DNA of 64,000 bases from Promethearchaeota archaeon (GCA_016839745.1 JAEOTS010000044.1:1-64000); one strand, 5' to 3'. Counted from the first letter of the stretch, positions 1 through 9,213 are shown. Translations and numbers: made by a program. Notes: generated by a model not told the origin, from the letters alone.

Positions 1-1517
1 CCCCAAAAATTAAATTTTCCTCTACTTAATATCATTTTTGGATCCAAAACTTCCTTAATTGACTTCATAAAATTGTAAAACTCTTCCGAATATGCTCCAA
101 TATCTACCATCAATCTTGACATATAATCCCCCATCATATACCACTGGACTCCATGTTTAGTTACCCGTTCTAATAACGATTTCCATAGCTTAAAATTAGT
201 TTTTTCAATAATTTCATGAGTTTCACCATTATAATATTTCCAAAAGCTTGTAAAGCCACATGTGATTTCTACATTATTACCATCTATTAAAACCACGGGA
301 CCACTTCCGACTATTGGTCTAATCCGTGTAATTTTAAAAATTTTTTGGATCTCTTCATTATTTTCAATATCCCATTGATCAATATCGTTTAGCACAGCAG
401 GATAAGAATTAATCGGTGAAAAACACTCGGCACTTAATGCTTGCATTGAAGGAAATATTCCCCAGAGATTATGATAAAATTGCCAGTGTCCCTGTTCAAC
501 ATAGTGCCATTTAGCCATATTTCCGTCGGGTATTTCGGAGCCTAATTCTTCTGTTTTATTCTTTAGCATAATATCGTCTAGTTGTTTTACTTTTTCATCT
601 AATTCTACATCAGAATTTGCTTCAACTGTATAGAAAATAACGCCCCTTTTTTTTCTTAAAGCTTCCCAAAACGGAAACATGCCTTCTTCACAACCAAGCC
701 TAACAATGAGATCCATTAAATACATTACATCATAAACATCAATTCCTTTCTGACGAATTTCGGTCATTATTTTTGCTGAAATTTCTCTTTCTTTCCGAGG
801 TAATTGAAAAGTTTTATAAGCAGCAAAAGGGGGCTTAGGAAAGACTTGCAAAGACACTTTTGTTTTTACACCAAAAATCCCATTATCGCCACAAAACAGA
901 CCTGCCAAGTCCGGACCATTACCAAACCTATTAAAAGGATACTTAGAATATTTATTAGCTTGAGAACCCGTATTTATAATTTCGCCCGTTGGTAAAACAA
1001 CTTCTAAAGAGACTAATTGGTTTGTGCATGCACCGTATTTAGCACATCCTCCACCTCCTACAGAATGATGGGAAATCCCCCCGCCCACTGCTGCTGTCAT
1101 GCCAGAACCAGGGCCCATACAACCGGTATATAATCCAAAATGGCACAAGTATTCGTTTAATTTCCCCCACGAGATTCCTGCTTCAACTGTAACAATTAGC
1201 TTATCTTGGTCTAAATTGAGGACTCGATTCATTCTTTTAGTTTCCAATACGATCCCGCCATCCCCAATAGGTTTACTGCCACCAAATTCACAATCTCCAC
1301 CTCCACGTGGAATAACAGGTATATTTTCATCGTTTGCAATTTTAAGAATCTCTGAGACTTCTTGAGCATCTTTAGGCCTAATTACAATATCAGGAACGCC
1401 TTGTAAAACGAGATCGACATTTCTTGAATATGCATGTCGGACATAAAGACTATTGGAAATATACTGCTCTTTAACTATTTTTTCTAATTTTTGATATATT
1501 TCAGACAGTTTTATCAC
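1..1517 (-). CDS. FAD-linked oxidase, VAO/GlcD-like (3' end cut by window edge)
   Basis: A FAD-dependent oxidase of the vanillyl-alcohol oxidase/glycolate oxidase superfamily; substrate unknown, probably a hydroxy acid or a phenolic compound. The frame is open from a GTG at 1515-1517 to the left edge, where it reads RGKFNFW, so only about four residues are missing by comparison with the paralog at 1501-3024. Visible features are the PP-loop-type motif PRGGGDCEFGG, the glycine-rich block around GPGSGMTAAVGGGISHHS, and the C-terminal DPKMILSRGKFNF, which matches the usual end of the family. The GTG overlaps the last 17 bases of the upstream paralog, so the two are likely translationally coupled; a CTG at 1506-1508 is a weaker alternative start. 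The two proteins align along their whole length without gaps that I could see, which points to tandem duplication. Family assignment is secure; reaction is not. Confidence 0.85.
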   Translation of the reverse strand, partial: MIKLSEIYQKLEKIVKEQYISNSLYVRHAYSRNVDLVLQGVPDIVIRPKDAQEVSEILKIANDENIPVIPRGGGDCEFGGSKPIGDGGIVLETKRMNRVLNLDQDKLIVTVEAGISWGKLNEYLCHFGLYTGCMGPGSGMTAAVGGGISHHSVGGGGCAKYGACTNQLVSLEVVLPTGEIINTGSQANKYSKYPFNRFGNGPDLAGLFCGDNGIFGVKTKVSLQVFPKPPFAAYKTFQLPRKEREISAKIMTEIRQKGIDVYDVMYLMDLIVRLGCEEGMFPFWEALRKKRGVIFYTVEANSDVELDEKVKQLDDIMLKNKTEELGSEIPDGNMAKWHYVEQGHWQFYHNLWGIFPSMQALSAECFSPINSYPAVLNDIDQWDIENNEEIQKIFKITRIRPIVGSGPVVLIDGNNVEITCGFTSFWKYYNGETHEIIEKTNFKLWKSLLERVTKHGVQWYMMGDYMSRLMVDIGAYSEEFYNFMKSIKEVLDPKMILSRGKFNFW

Positions 1518-3024
1518 CCCAAAAATTAAACTTTCCTCTACTTAAAATATATCGCGGATCTAGCGTTTTTTTAATTGAGCTTAAGAATTGTAAGTACTCT
1601 GGTTGAAACGCTCCAATTTCGACCAATAACCTACTTAATATATCTCCTAACATGTACCACGTTACCCCGTGTTTGGTAATTCTTTCGAGCAGCGATTTCC
1701 ATAGTTTGATGTTTAATTCTTCGATAATTTCGTAATTTTTTCCATCAATATAGCTTTCGAAGCTTGTAACTCCGGTTGTTAACTCAACGTTGTGATCTCC
1801 AATTAATATAATCGGACCGGCTCCAGAAATTGGTCTCATTCCTGAAATTTCAAGAATCTTTTCCATATCATCAGACTGTTCTAAATCCCAAAGTTCAACA
1901 TCTTTTAAAATCCCGGGATAAGCGGATATCGGCGTGTGGCATTCTGCGTCTAAAGCTGTAAAACCCGGGATTAATCCCCATAAATTATGCGCAATTAACC
2001 AATGTCCCTGTTCTTCATAGTGCCATTTCCCTATATTCCCATCTGCAATTTCTGGGCCTAATTCTTCTGCTTTGTTTTGAAGAAAAATCTTATCTAACTG
2101 ATTAACTTTCTCTTCAAGTTCTTTTTCCGAGTTAGCTTCTACCGTGTAGAACATTGTACCCCTTTTTCTTTTCAAATTTTCCCATAATGGAAAAATTCCT
2201 TTTTCTGTGCCAACTCTGACTAACAAATCCATAAAATACATCGAATCGTATACATCAATCGCTTTAAGCCTCATTTCTGTAAAAATTTTTGCTGATATTT
2301 CTTCTGATTTGCGCGGCATGAGAAATGTTTTATAATTCGCAAACGGAGGTTTCGGAAAAACTTGTAATGAAACTTGGGTTTTCACTCCAAAAATTCCGTT
2401 GTCACCACAAAAAATACTTGCAAAGTCAGGACCGTTTCCGAATCTATTAAACGGAAATTTTGAATATTTATTTGCTTGCGAACCGGTTTCAATTATTTCA
2501 CCAGTAGGTAGGACCACTTCTAATGAAACCAATTGATTCGTACACGACCCATACTTAGCACATCCCCCACCTCCGACTGATTGATGAGAGATGCCACCTC
2601 CAACCGAAGCTGTCAGTCCGGATCCTGGACCTAAACATCCAGTATATAAACCGAAATTGCATAAATAATCGTTCAATTTTCCCCACGATATGCCTGCTTC
2701 GACGCTAACAATAAGATTTTCCTGGTCAAGATTTATTACATTGTTCATTCGCTTTAAATCCAAAACAATTCCACTATCATCAATGGGCTTGCTGCCCCCG
2801 AATTCACAATCTCCACCTCCACGAGGTATCACAGCTATATTCTCCTCGTTAGCAATCTTAAGAATTTCAGAAATTTCTTGAGCATCCCTAGGTCTTATAA
2901 CTATATCTGGGACGCCTTGTAATACTGGATCTACAACCCTCGAATAAGCGTGTCTTACATAAATACTATTTGAGATGTATTTTTTTGTAACTATTTCTTC
3001 AAGCTTTTGATATAATTCTGTCAA
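1501..3024 (-). CDS. FAD-linked oxidase, VAO/GlcD-like
   Basis: A 507-residue flavoprotein with the PCMH-type FAD-binding domain in the first half (PRGGGDCEFGG near residue 70, GGGISHQSVGGGG near 145, then a TNQLVSLEVVLPTGE strand) and the substrate domain in the second half, ending DPRYILSRGKFNFWG. It probably oxidises a 2-hydroxy acid or a phenolic alcohol and passes electrons to an unidentified acceptor. Translation starts with TTG at 3022-3024 (T-E-L-Y-Q-K follow), and the downstream paralog starts with S-E-I-Y-Q-K at the same point, which supports this start. It is first in a two-gene operon with that paralog. Members with an Fe-S partner are common, but no Fe-S gene lies beside this pair; the partner at 9214 sits with a third, more distant oxidase. 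Specific substrate cannot be read from sequence. Confidence 0.88.
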   Translation of the reverse strand: MTELYQKLEEIVTKKYISNSIYVRHAYSRVVDPVLQGVPDIVIRPRDAQEISEILKIANEENIAVIPRGGGDCEFGGSKPIDDSGIVLDLKRMNNVINLDQENLIVSVEAGISWGKLNDYLCNFGLYTGCLGPGSGLTASVGGGISHQSVGGGGCAKYGSCTNQLVSLEVVLPTGEIIETGSQANKYSKFPFNRFGNGPDFASIFCGDNGIFGVKTQVSLQVFPKPPFANYKTFLMPRKSEEISAKIFTEMRLKAIDVYDSMYFMDLLVRVGTEKGIFPLWENLKRKRGTMFYTVEANSEKELEEKVNQLDKIFLQNKAEELGPEIADGNIGKWHYEEQGHWLIAHNLWGLIPGFTALDAECHTPISAYPGILKDVELWDLEQSDDMEKILEISGMRPISGAGPIILIGDHNVELTTGVTSFESYIDGKNYEIIEELNIKLWKSLLERITKHGVTWYMLGDILSRLLVEIGAFQPEYLQFLSSIKKTLDPRYILSRGKFNFWGDKTV

Positions 3025-3119
3025 GTTTTAAATCCTTATTTTTATGGAATAAAATAATATATATTAGATAGCTTCAACTACTTAAATCTAATCTAATAAC
3101 GTTAGAAGTTTTAAAAGAT

Positions 3120-3704
3120 TTGAAGTTTAGAATTAAATACCTAAGCATCACGGTTGTTGTCATCCTTTTAATTATTCCGATTTTTTTTAATATTTACATT
3201 GATTTTCTAATCGTAAGTGAATTATCCATAGGTGTAGTGTTATTTTTGGTGGTTGGTTTTCTATTTTTATTAGGATTAGGAAAATTAATGGAATTTTTTG
3301 TATATAATGAGAAGAGTAAAGAATTAATGAAACAACACGATGTTGTTAACGCTCTTTTAAATAAAAACGGAATACCCAGATTGTTAGTTTTTTTCCCTTT
3401 AACCATGATAATGGAGGAATTAATTTTTCGTTATTATCTTATAGGATTTTTATTGAACGCCTTAATAGGAGGGGTTATTTTAGCAATTATTATCTCGAGC
3501 ATAATTTTTTCTATATATCATTTTCATATCTGGTTTAGATTTAAAGATAAAAATATTCTAATTTCTTACCTTATATCCTCATTTCTATTAGGGATTTATA
3601 ACGGATTCATTCTCTTAACGCTTGGAATATTTGCTTGTATCATTGTTCATGCCGTCTTAGTATTTATTTTATATTATAATCTTTACAAAAAACTTTCTAA
3701 GTAG
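3120..3704 (+). CDS. CPBP-family intramembrane protease
   Basis: A 194-residue, very hydrophobic protein with roughly six membrane segments. It carries the CPBP (CAAX protease and bacteriocin-processing) glutamyl-protease motifs: EELIFR (EExxxR) around residue 98, a YHFHIW segment around 137 and a HAVLVF segment near 179. The family cleaves substrates within the membrane; eukaryotic Rce1 removes the last residues of prenylated proteins, but the archaeal substrate is unknown. The start is a TTG at 3120 with a weak ribosome-binding site; no better start is present upstream. It stands alone between the oxidase operon (divergent) and an acetyltransferase. A second CPBP protein, with an N-terminal zinc ribbon, is encoded at 32713-33822. 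Confidence 0.8.
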   Translation: MKFRIKYLSITVVVILLIIPIFFNIYIDFLIVSELSIGVVLFLVVGFLFLLGLGKLMEFFVYNEKSKELMKQHDVVNALLNKNGIPRLLVFFPLTMIMEELIFRYYLIGFLLNALIGGVILAIIISSIIFSIYHFHIWFRFKDKNILISYLISSFLLGIYNGFILLTLGIFACIIVHAVLVFILYYNLYKKLSK

Positions 3705-3717
3705 TCTCTGATTATTA

Positions 3718-3727
3718 TTTTTATAAG
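3718..3727 (+). promoter_or_regulatory. TATA-box candidate for the acetyltransferase gene
   Basis: TTTTTATAAG ends 26 bases before the ATG at 3754. Archaeal TATA boxes lie about 25 bases ahead of the transcription start, so this spacing predicts a leaderless or nearly leaderless transcript, which fits the lack of a Shine-Dalgarno sequence in front of that ATG. This is inference from spacing only. Confidence 0.4.
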
Positions 3728-3753
3728 TAGGGTATTTAATTTATGTTGCAACC

Positions 3754-4647
3754 ATGAAATTATATTTCCGAGCATTAACAAAGGAGGATATTCCGGCAAT
3801 ATTGGACATCAGTAAAGATATATGGGAGGGTGACGATTACATTCCTGATGTTATTGAGAGATGGTTGAATGAAAAAGATCACCTGGCTTACGGTACTTTT
3901 CTTGAAGAAGAAATGAAGGAATTAATTGGATTTGGAAGAGTAAAAGTGTTTTCTAATGGAGTCGCGTGGTTAGAAGGCGGTCGAGTGAAGGTTTCTCATC
4001 AAAAAAAAGGAATTGGACGCGAACAATTGAAATATGCTATTGATTATGCAATTAAAGTTGGTGCTAGAACCGCTCAATACGATACATCTTCAAGAAATTT
4101 TGGTTCCCAATCCTTGGCGAAATTTCATGGATTCAAGGAAAAGAAGAGGACGGAAGTTTTAGTGAGTGACCTCAGCGAGCTAAATTTAAAGGAATATGAT
4201 TCCTCTGATATACGGAAAATATCTAACGAAGAAGCAAAAGAGATTTATAAAGTATTGGATATAGGTCCAGGGGATGAACTCAATATTGGTTGGTCGTATG
4301 TACCTTTAGCCAATTTAGAGGATAAAAACTCTCTATGGTTAACCAATTCGGATGCAATTTTACAGAAAATTGATATTAGAAGTATAGTTTTGCCTGAAAC
4401 ACCCCGAGAAAATGAGGTATGGATAGTAGTATACGGTGATCCTGAAGCTGCCTCTCAATTAATATCTTACACAGTTGACCACGAGCTTAATAAAGATGAG
4501 ATCAATATCATTGCAGTTTATTGCCAAACTGAAGCATTAGAATCGATAAAAAAAATGGGATTTAAAAATCCTTCTTGGGAAGATAAAAACGAACCAACAG
4601 CGGTTGTTCTTTTCGAGAAAGACCTTAGATCAAAAAAGAGAATATAA
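3754..4647 (+). CDS. GNAT-family N-acetyltransferase
   Basis: A 297-residue protein whose first 140 residues form a GNAT acetyltransferase domain: RALTKEDIPAI at the first strand and helix, and the acetyl-CoA pyrophosphate loop HQKKGIGREQL around residues 82-92. It should transfer an acetyl group from acetyl-CoA to an amine. The second half (about 150-297) keeps a GNAT-like rhythm, including a YTVDHEL...IAVYCQTEALESIKKMGF stretch, and may be a degenerate second GNAT fold, as in other two-domain members. Substrate is unknown. The ATG at 3754 has a TATA-like box ending 26 bases ahead and no Shine-Dalgarno, so the mRNA may be leaderless. The gene converges on the zinc-ribbon membrane protein at 4673-5206, 25 bases away. 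Confidence 0.8.
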   Translation: MKLYFRALTKEDIPAILDISKDIWEGDDYIPDVIERWLNEKDHLAYGTFLEEEMKELIGFGRVKVFSNGVAWLEGGRVKVSHQKKGIGREQLKYAIDYAIKVGARTAQYDTSSRNFGSQSLAKFHGFKEKKRTEVLVSDLSELNLKEYDSSDIRKISNEEAKEIYKVLDIGPGDELNIGWSYVPLANLEDKNSLWLTNSDAILQKIDIRSIVLPETPRENEVWIVVYGDPEAASQLISYTVDHELNKDEINIIAVYCQTEALESIKKMGFKNPSWEDKNEPTAVVLFEKDLRSKKRI

Positions 4648-4672
4648 AAATAAAAAAAGAAAAGAAAAAAAA

Positions 4673-5206
4673 TTAGTATTGTTCTACTTCAACTTCAGTA
4701 GATTTGAATCCTTTTCCACAATAAACGCAATATGCGATTCCATTTCCTTTTAATTGTTCCAGCATTCTTTCCGTGTATTGAGTTCCACATTCACTGCAAA
4801 ATACAGCGTCTGGCTGAATTATTTGAATCTCTTTTTGCGATGGCACGATGATCTCCTGTTCTTCATAAGATTGTTGGGGAGCTTCTGGCTGCTCGCAACA
4901 TTTTTTATCGGAAGGTTCCTTAATAGGCTTAGGTTTTCCCGATATTGTATAATAAAGCTCTTCAAAAAGCTTGTATATACCAAGGAAAATAGCTTTTAAG
5001 AGTAAGTAAGTCCCTTTTAGGATGTAGTAGATTAAATATGCGACGCCTTTTAGTACGTAGTATACAAGAATAACCGCCAAAACTATGGAAGCTACAGCTC
5101 CCACAATTAATAGAACTTGAGCATAAATAGGCATTCCTAAAAACCATGTAATGAATTCTTGCCAATATAGTAAAGCTTGTTCCGCAATTTGTTCCCAATT
5201 AACCAA
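4673..5206 (-). CDS. Membrane protein with C-terminal zinc ribbon
   Basis: A 177-residue protein of unknown function. Residues about 22-80 contain two or three closely spaced hydrophobic segments (LGMPIYAQVLLIVGAVASIV, then YYVLKGVAYLIYYILKGTYLL). A charged linker follows that includes CC and a proline/glutamine-rich stretch, and the C-terminus carries two CxxC knuckles (CSECG near 137 and CVYCG near 160) that should bind one zinc. The layout resembles the protein at 57810-58376, which also has an N-terminal membrane hairpin and a C-terminal zinc ribbon ending CVYCGHQL. Both genes have the same 11-base dyad element upstream (see 5283-5293). Function may be membrane-tethered protein or RNA binding, but that is a guess. 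Confidence 0.7.
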   Translation of the reverse strand: MVNWEQIAEQALLYWQEFITWFLGMPIYAQVLLIVGAVASIVLAVILVYYVLKGVAYLIYYILKGTYLLLKAIFLGIYKLFEELYYTISGKPKPIKEPSDKKCCEQPEAPQQSYEEQEIIVPSQKEIQIIQPDAVFCSECGTQYTERMLEQLKGNGIAYCVYCGKGFKSTEVEVEQY

Positions 5207-5282
5207 TCATAATCACTTTTTAAATTGTTATTTTACATGTTATTTTATTAATTAAAAGAAGATTAAGGTCGATTATAAAAAA

Positions 5283-5293
5283 TTTGGAGTCCA
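5283..5293 (-). promoter_or_regulatory. Dyad element TTTGGAGTCCA upstream of a zinc-ribbon membrane gene
   Basis: On the minus strand this reads TGGACTCCAAA, with the hyphenated dyad TGGA-C-TCCA. It lies 77 bases upstream of the ATG of the gene at 4673-5206 and is followed directly by an AT-rich TATA-like stretch (TTTTTTATAATC). The identical 11-mer occurs at 58463-58473, 87 bases upstream of a similar gene and again right before an AT-rich box. Position suggests an operator or activator site next to the BRE/TATA region. Confidence 0.4.
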
Positions 5294-5344
5294 GTTTTTA
5301 GGTTTGTTTTCAAGAAGAATAGAATTCAAAAATATTATTAAACA

Positions 5345-6757
5345 TTAATTCTCGGTATTTTTGTTCAGGTATTTATTTGATTTACTAAAGTCGTACATAA
5401 ATTTAAATGCCTTTATTGCGTGGCTTATCTGGGCCATTATTGGAATTTTATATTTATAAGAATGTTGTAAAAAGTATTCAGTAATCCAACGAGAACCAAA
5501 AACGCAAGTAATAACGGGTTTTTTCAGCTTAGTTGAAAGATTTCTCATATCTCTCAAGTGTGGCGTTATAGGTAAAGAAAAGTCTTTTATTGGTTGTTGA
5601 GGGACCGCGAAAATGTGTAATAACGCATCAACATTTTCATCGTTAAGTATTGCCTTTAAAGATTGACTAAATGTCATGAATAGTGAAGGTCCCAAGTCGA
5701 CAGGATTCTTTAAAGAAGTCCAATTGGGTGAGATAGATTTCATTTCTTTGATAGTAGAGTCGTTTAAAACTGCAAGTTCTAGACCCTGTTTTTCAATTTC
5801 GTCGCATGCTAATATACCTAAACTTCCTGAAGATGTAGTTATCGCAATGTTCTTTCCTTTAGGTAGTGGTTGAGTAGCAAATGCTTGAGCGATATTAAAC
5901 ATCTCGTAAAAATTATTTACGCGATAAATACCAGAATACTGTTTGAAAATCGCATCGTAAATTTTATCGTCTCCGGCAATAGAACCAGTGTGACTCTTTA
6001 CTGCATTAGATCCAATTTCGCTACGACCATTTTTTAGAATTAAGATAGGTTTTGTCGTTTTTCTCAATACTTCTACTAACTTTGGTCCTCGTTTTACGCC
6101 TTCTAAATAGACTGTTATTACACACGTATTCGCATCTTTCTCAAGATATTCTAACATATCAACCTCATCAACATCTACTTTATTTCCAAGTGTTATTGTT
6201 TTCGAAAAGCCAATTTTCTGACTTGTTGACCATTCAACGAATATATTTCCTAATACACCTGACTGTGCAATGACAGATATCACGCCTTCTTCTATGGATT
6301 GATTAAAATCTACTTCTGCGGTTGTAAATTTATTATCGAAGTTAGTGACTCCTACACAATTAGGACCAATTATTCTTATATTTGAATTTTTAGCAATTGT
6401 CTCTATTTCATCTTGAATTTTAACAAATTTTTCAATACCAGTTTCAGCAAAACCCGCAGATTCGATAATTATTCCTTTAACTCCTTTTTTGACAGAATCT
6501 TTCACAACTTCAAGTACATGTTCATTCTTTACAACTATGACCGCCAATTCGATATCATCTGGTATAATATTAATACTTTTGAACACTTTATTACCAAAAA
6601 TAGTATCTTTGTTTATATTTACGGGATATGTTTTAAAATTCGAATTTAACAAATATTTAGTCATAGTGTGACCAAATTTCAAAGACTCTGAAGCACCTAT
6701 AATAGCAATGGATTTAGGGTTAAAGAAAACATCCATATCAGTTATTTGATAGCTCAT
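5345..6757 (-). CDS. ADP-forming acyl-CoA synthetase, alpha subunit
   Basis: A 470-residue alpha subunit of an NDP-forming acyl-CoA synthetase, which makes ATP from acyl-CoA, ADP and phosphate, the usual energy-conserving last step of peptide and sugar fermentation in archaea. It has an N-terminal CoA-binding Rossmann domain (IIGASESLKFGHTM near 19-32; GPNCVG at 131-136), followed by the two succinyl-CoA-ligase-like domains with the active-site histidine in KSHTGSIAG (His256). The ATP-grasp beta subunit, fused in some organisms, is absent from the polypeptide and from this window, so it must be encoded elsewhere. The C-terminus (KSNKYLNKNTEN) is a short charged tail. The gene stands alone between two convergent or divergent neighbours. 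Acyl specificity cannot be told from sequence. Confidence 0.85.
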   Translation of the reverse strand: MSYQITDMDVFFNPKSIAIIGASESLKFGHTMTKYLLNSNFKTYPVNINKDTIFGNKVFKSINIIPDDIELAVIVVKNEHVLEVVKDSVKKGVKGIIIESAGFAETGIEKFVKIQDEIETIAKNSNIRIIGPNCVGVTNFDNKFTTAEVDFNQSIEEGVISVIAQSGVLGNIFVEWSTSQKIGFSKTITLGNKVDVDEVDMLEYLEKDANTCVITVYLEGVKRGPKLVEVLRKTTKPILILKNGRSEIGSNAVKSHTGSIAGDDKIYDAIFKQYSGIYRVNNFYEMFNIAQAFATQPLPKGKNIAITTSSGSLGILACDEIEKQGLELAVLNDSTIKEMKSISPNWTSLKNPVDLGPSLFMTFSQSLKAILNDENVDALLHIFAVPQQPIKDFSLPITPHLRDMRNLSTKLKKPVITCVFGSRWITEYFLQHSYKYKIPIMAQISHAIKAFKFMYDFSKSNKYLNKNTEN

Positions 6758-6922
6758 AATTTAAGTTGTCTCTTTGAATAGAATATATGAAGGATTATAA
6801 TTTATTGAACTTAAAATTTAGTTTTGACGCACGAAACTATATTTCTTTGAAATTAGGGGTATTTATATTCTAAGATGTAGACAAATTGTAAGACGAAAAA
6901 TACATTAGTTTTTGAAATTCTA

Positions 6923-7462
6923 ATGGAAGCAATTGCAATTAATAGGTATATAGAAGTTATTTGTCCCGTTTGTAAGTTCAAGAAAGTTATTCAAATTCCT
7001 AAATCTATAGTAAATAAAGCATCTCAACTAACTACGATTTCAGTTCCTCAAGGTAAAGTATGTCAACATCACTTTCAATTATTCATAGATAAAAATTTCT
7101 CAATTCGTGGTTATCAGAAGGTTGACTTTCAATTAAATCCAGGAGAAATAAAAAAGGATAAAAAACTTAAACCTAGCTATAAGGATCATTTTGTCAATAG
7201 CTTAGATCTTTATCAATCTAATAATTCAGACAATAATTCTTCACAAAAGATTTCAGAGAAACCTAATTATGAGAAGAGAACAAGCAATTTCGAAGAAAAT
7301 TTTAATAAAAAAAATAACATGACTTTGGAAGAGATTTACGAAGAATTTTGGGAATTTATTGATGATAAAAATGAAATTTTTCGGAAGTTTATTATTAACG
7401 ATAACAAAAGGAGAGCGCTTTTGAGAATAAAAGACTTATCTCCACTATCCAATAGTAGTTGA
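6923..7462 (+). CDS. Small Cys/His zinc-binding protein, possibly Asgard-specific
   Basis: A 179-residue protein. The first 75 residues form a compact domain with CPVC at 15-18 and a CQHHFQLFIDKNFSIRGYQK block at about 47-66, which together offer enough Cys and His ligands for one zinc. From memory I associate this CxxC...C-x-H-F-FIDKNF-RGYQ-VDF pattern with small proteins common in Asgard genomes, but I cannot run a search. The rest is low-complexity and charged, rich in Asn, Ser, Lys and Glu, and the last 50 residues are predicted helical and acidic (LEEIYEEFWEFIDD). No enzyme motif is seen. The ATG at 6923 has no Shine-Dalgarno. It is a single gene ahead of the oxidase/Fe-S operon. Confidence 0.6.
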   Translation: MEAIAINRYIEVICPVCKFKKVIQIPKSIVNKASQLTTISVPQGKVCQHHFQLFIDKNFSIRGYQKVDFQLNPGEIKKDKKLKPSYKDHFVNSLDLYQSNNSDNNSSQKISEKPNYEKRTSNFEENFNKKNNMTLEEIYEEFWEFIDDKNEIFRKFIINDNKRRALLRIKDLSPLSNSS

Positions 7463-7702
7463 TTGGAAAATATTCTGATAATTATTTTTTTTTTGGAATA
7501 GAGGTATTTTTTAAAGGTTTTCTTTCAATTTGGAAATATTTTAACTCCGTAGGATTCAATTTTATAATTATAAGTAAAAACACCTACTTCATAAAAACTC
7601 TTAATAACAAATTTAAAATTAGGCAATTAATTTTCGAATTTATAAAGAATATTTAATCTAAATTCAATAATAAGAAAAAAAAAGATAATAAGGTATTAAA
7701 GT

Positions 7703-9190
7703 ATGAGCTATAAATTAGCAGATGATAAAGATTTAGAAGCAATGATTGGTATTGTAGGCAAAGAATACGCCACCAATAACAAGGCAATTACAGCGTCATA
7801 TCTTTCCAAATCTGTAATGGGATTAGAATCACAAATTCCTGATATCGTCGTGCGTCCTAAATACGTAGAAGAAATTCGTAAAATACTACTTTACTGCTCT
7901 GCAGAAAAAATCGCAGTCTCACCGATTTCAGCCGGATTATCTGGCGGCTTTGCATGTCCAACTATTAAGCCTGCTGGAGTTATGCTTGATTTAGGTAGAA
8001 TGGATAGAATTATCGAAGTTGATACAGAGAATCGATATGTTGTAGTCGAACCGGGAGTCACAATTGGAGAGCTTTGGGCTTACATGCACAAAAATTATCC
8101 AGAGTGGGCGCCTCCCGTACCAGACGGTGCTCCACCAGCTTCTACTGTAATGGGAGATGCTATCGATCGAGGGTTTTCCCTTTATACTAGCTCCGTTGGT
8201 CCACAAGGTGATAACTTCATGTGCGGTGAGATAGTGTTTCCAAACGGGGATATTGTGCGAACTGGTTCGTGGGCTTTGCCTTTTGCGAAACCATTCTATA
8301 AATATGGACTTGGTCCAGATATCTGGTCCTTTTTAATGGGTTCACAAGGAGCTCTTGGTGTAATGACTAAAGTCGCAGTCAAAATATATCCACATCCAAA
8401 ATTTAAGACTGTAGTTGTGTGGGGTATGTCCAATCCTGAAGATATGCAGAACCTAACATTAGAAATTGGAAAACAAGAATTTGGAATTGCTCACAACACA
8501 GTTATGGTTCAAGGTGGGAATTATCCTTTAGTAATGGCGCGTTGGCCAAAAGATAAAGTTCCTCACGATTATGAATTCTATGAAGAGTTAGGAATTAGTA
8601 GGTGGTGGATGAATTGGGAGTGCTGGGCACAAACTCAAGAAGAGTTAGATTATGTGGTTAATAGAATCAATGAAATGGCTGAAGATTTCAAGAAAAATAG
8701 AGCTAAAGATCCTGATAGTGTAAAACCTCAGATACTACATCCCAAACAAATCGCAAGCAGGTTGAAGAAACCAAATAAGATAGCGGTTCCTTATGCGTTT
8801 TGGGAAGCTGGATTCTTATTCATTACTTTCTATACCCCATGGAATGAATGCGCCCATTTTGCTGAAATGTATACTGCTGCTATGAAGAAATACGGTTTTC
8901 CAGAAGTTATGTGGATTGCTAGTATTGAACGTTGTAGGCAAGCAATTTGCATGCCAATTATTTGTTTCGATAGCACAAAACCATCAGATTTAGAAAAAGT
9001 TCAAGAGATGAATAGAGAAACAACAGAATACGCACTTAAGCAAGGATGGTTGAATTATCGTCCTGATCCATACATCCACGCGCCTCTCACTTATTCTCAA
9101 GCAGGAATGTATTGGAAGTATTTGAGAACGATGAAGAAGATTTTTGATCCTAATATGATAATGCATCCTGGGAGGCTTGCTCTTCCATAA
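7703..9190 (+). CDS. FAD-linked oxidase subunit, GlcD-like
   Basis: A 495-residue FAD-binding oxidase, a third member of the VAO/GlcD superfamily in this window but clearly more distant from the tandem pair at 1-3024. The FAD domain shows PDIVVRPKYVEEIRKIL, SPISAGLSGGFACP and VVVEPGVTIGELW in the first 130 residues, then a TNG-type PNGDIVRTGS strand; the C-terminus reads IFDPNMIMHPGRLALP. It is followed after 23 bases by an Fe-S subunit gene with a strong ribosome-binding site, so the two form an operon like those of glycolate or D-lactate oxidases, in which the flavoprotein oxidises a 2-hydroxy acid and the Fe-S subunit carries electrons onward. The substrate could also be an aromatic alcohol, since the family includes 4-cresol dehydrogenase. 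A 240-base AT-rich gap separates it from the upstream gene. Confidence 0.85.
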   Translation: MSYKLADDKDLEAMIGIVGKEYATNNKAITASYLSKSVMGLESQIPDIVVRPKYVEEIRKILLYCSAEKIAVSPISAGLSGGFACPTIKPAGVMLDLGRMDRIIEVDTENRYVVVEPGVTIGELWAYMHKNYPEWAPPVPDGAPPASTVMGDAIDRGFSLYTSSVGPQGDNFMCGEIVFPNGDIVRTGSWALPFAKPFYKYGLGPDIWSFLMGSQGALGVMTKVAVKIYPHPKFKTVVVWGMSNPEDMQNLTLEIGKQEFGIAHNTVMVQGGNYPLVMARWPKDKVPHDYEFYEELGISRWWMNWECWAQTQEELDYVVNRINEMAEDFKKNRAKDPDSVKPQILHPKQIASRLKKPNKIAVPYAFWEAGFLFITFYTPWNECAHFAEMYTAAMKKYGFPEVMWIASIERCRQAICMPIICFDSTKPSDLEKVQEMNRETTEYALKQGWLNYRPDPYIHAPLTYSQAGMYWKYLRTMKKIFDPNMIMHPGRLALP

Positions 9191-9196
9191 CTGAGT

Positions 9197-9204
9197 AAGG
9201 AGGT
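9197..9204 (+). promoter_or_regulatory. Strong Shine-Dalgarno of the Fe-S subunit gene
   Basis: AAGGAGGT, a near-perfect match to the 16S rRNA 3' end, lies 9 bases before the ATG at 9214. It fixes that start and shows that internal genes of operons here use Shine-Dalgarno initiation, unlike several first genes that seem leaderless. Confidence 0.75.
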
Positions 9205-9213
9205 TAAAAAAAA

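Noticed and set aside
148-156. TGGACTCCA inside the first oxidase gene
   Set aside because: It repeats the core of the dyad found upstream of two zinc-ribbon genes, but lies in coding sequence and has no promoter context; treated as chance.
7459-7656. 65-codon plus-strand frame after the small Cys/His gene
   Set aside because: Very rich in Phe, Ile, Asn and Lys as AT-rich non-coding sequence would be, starts at a TTG inside the previous stop region, and resembles no family.
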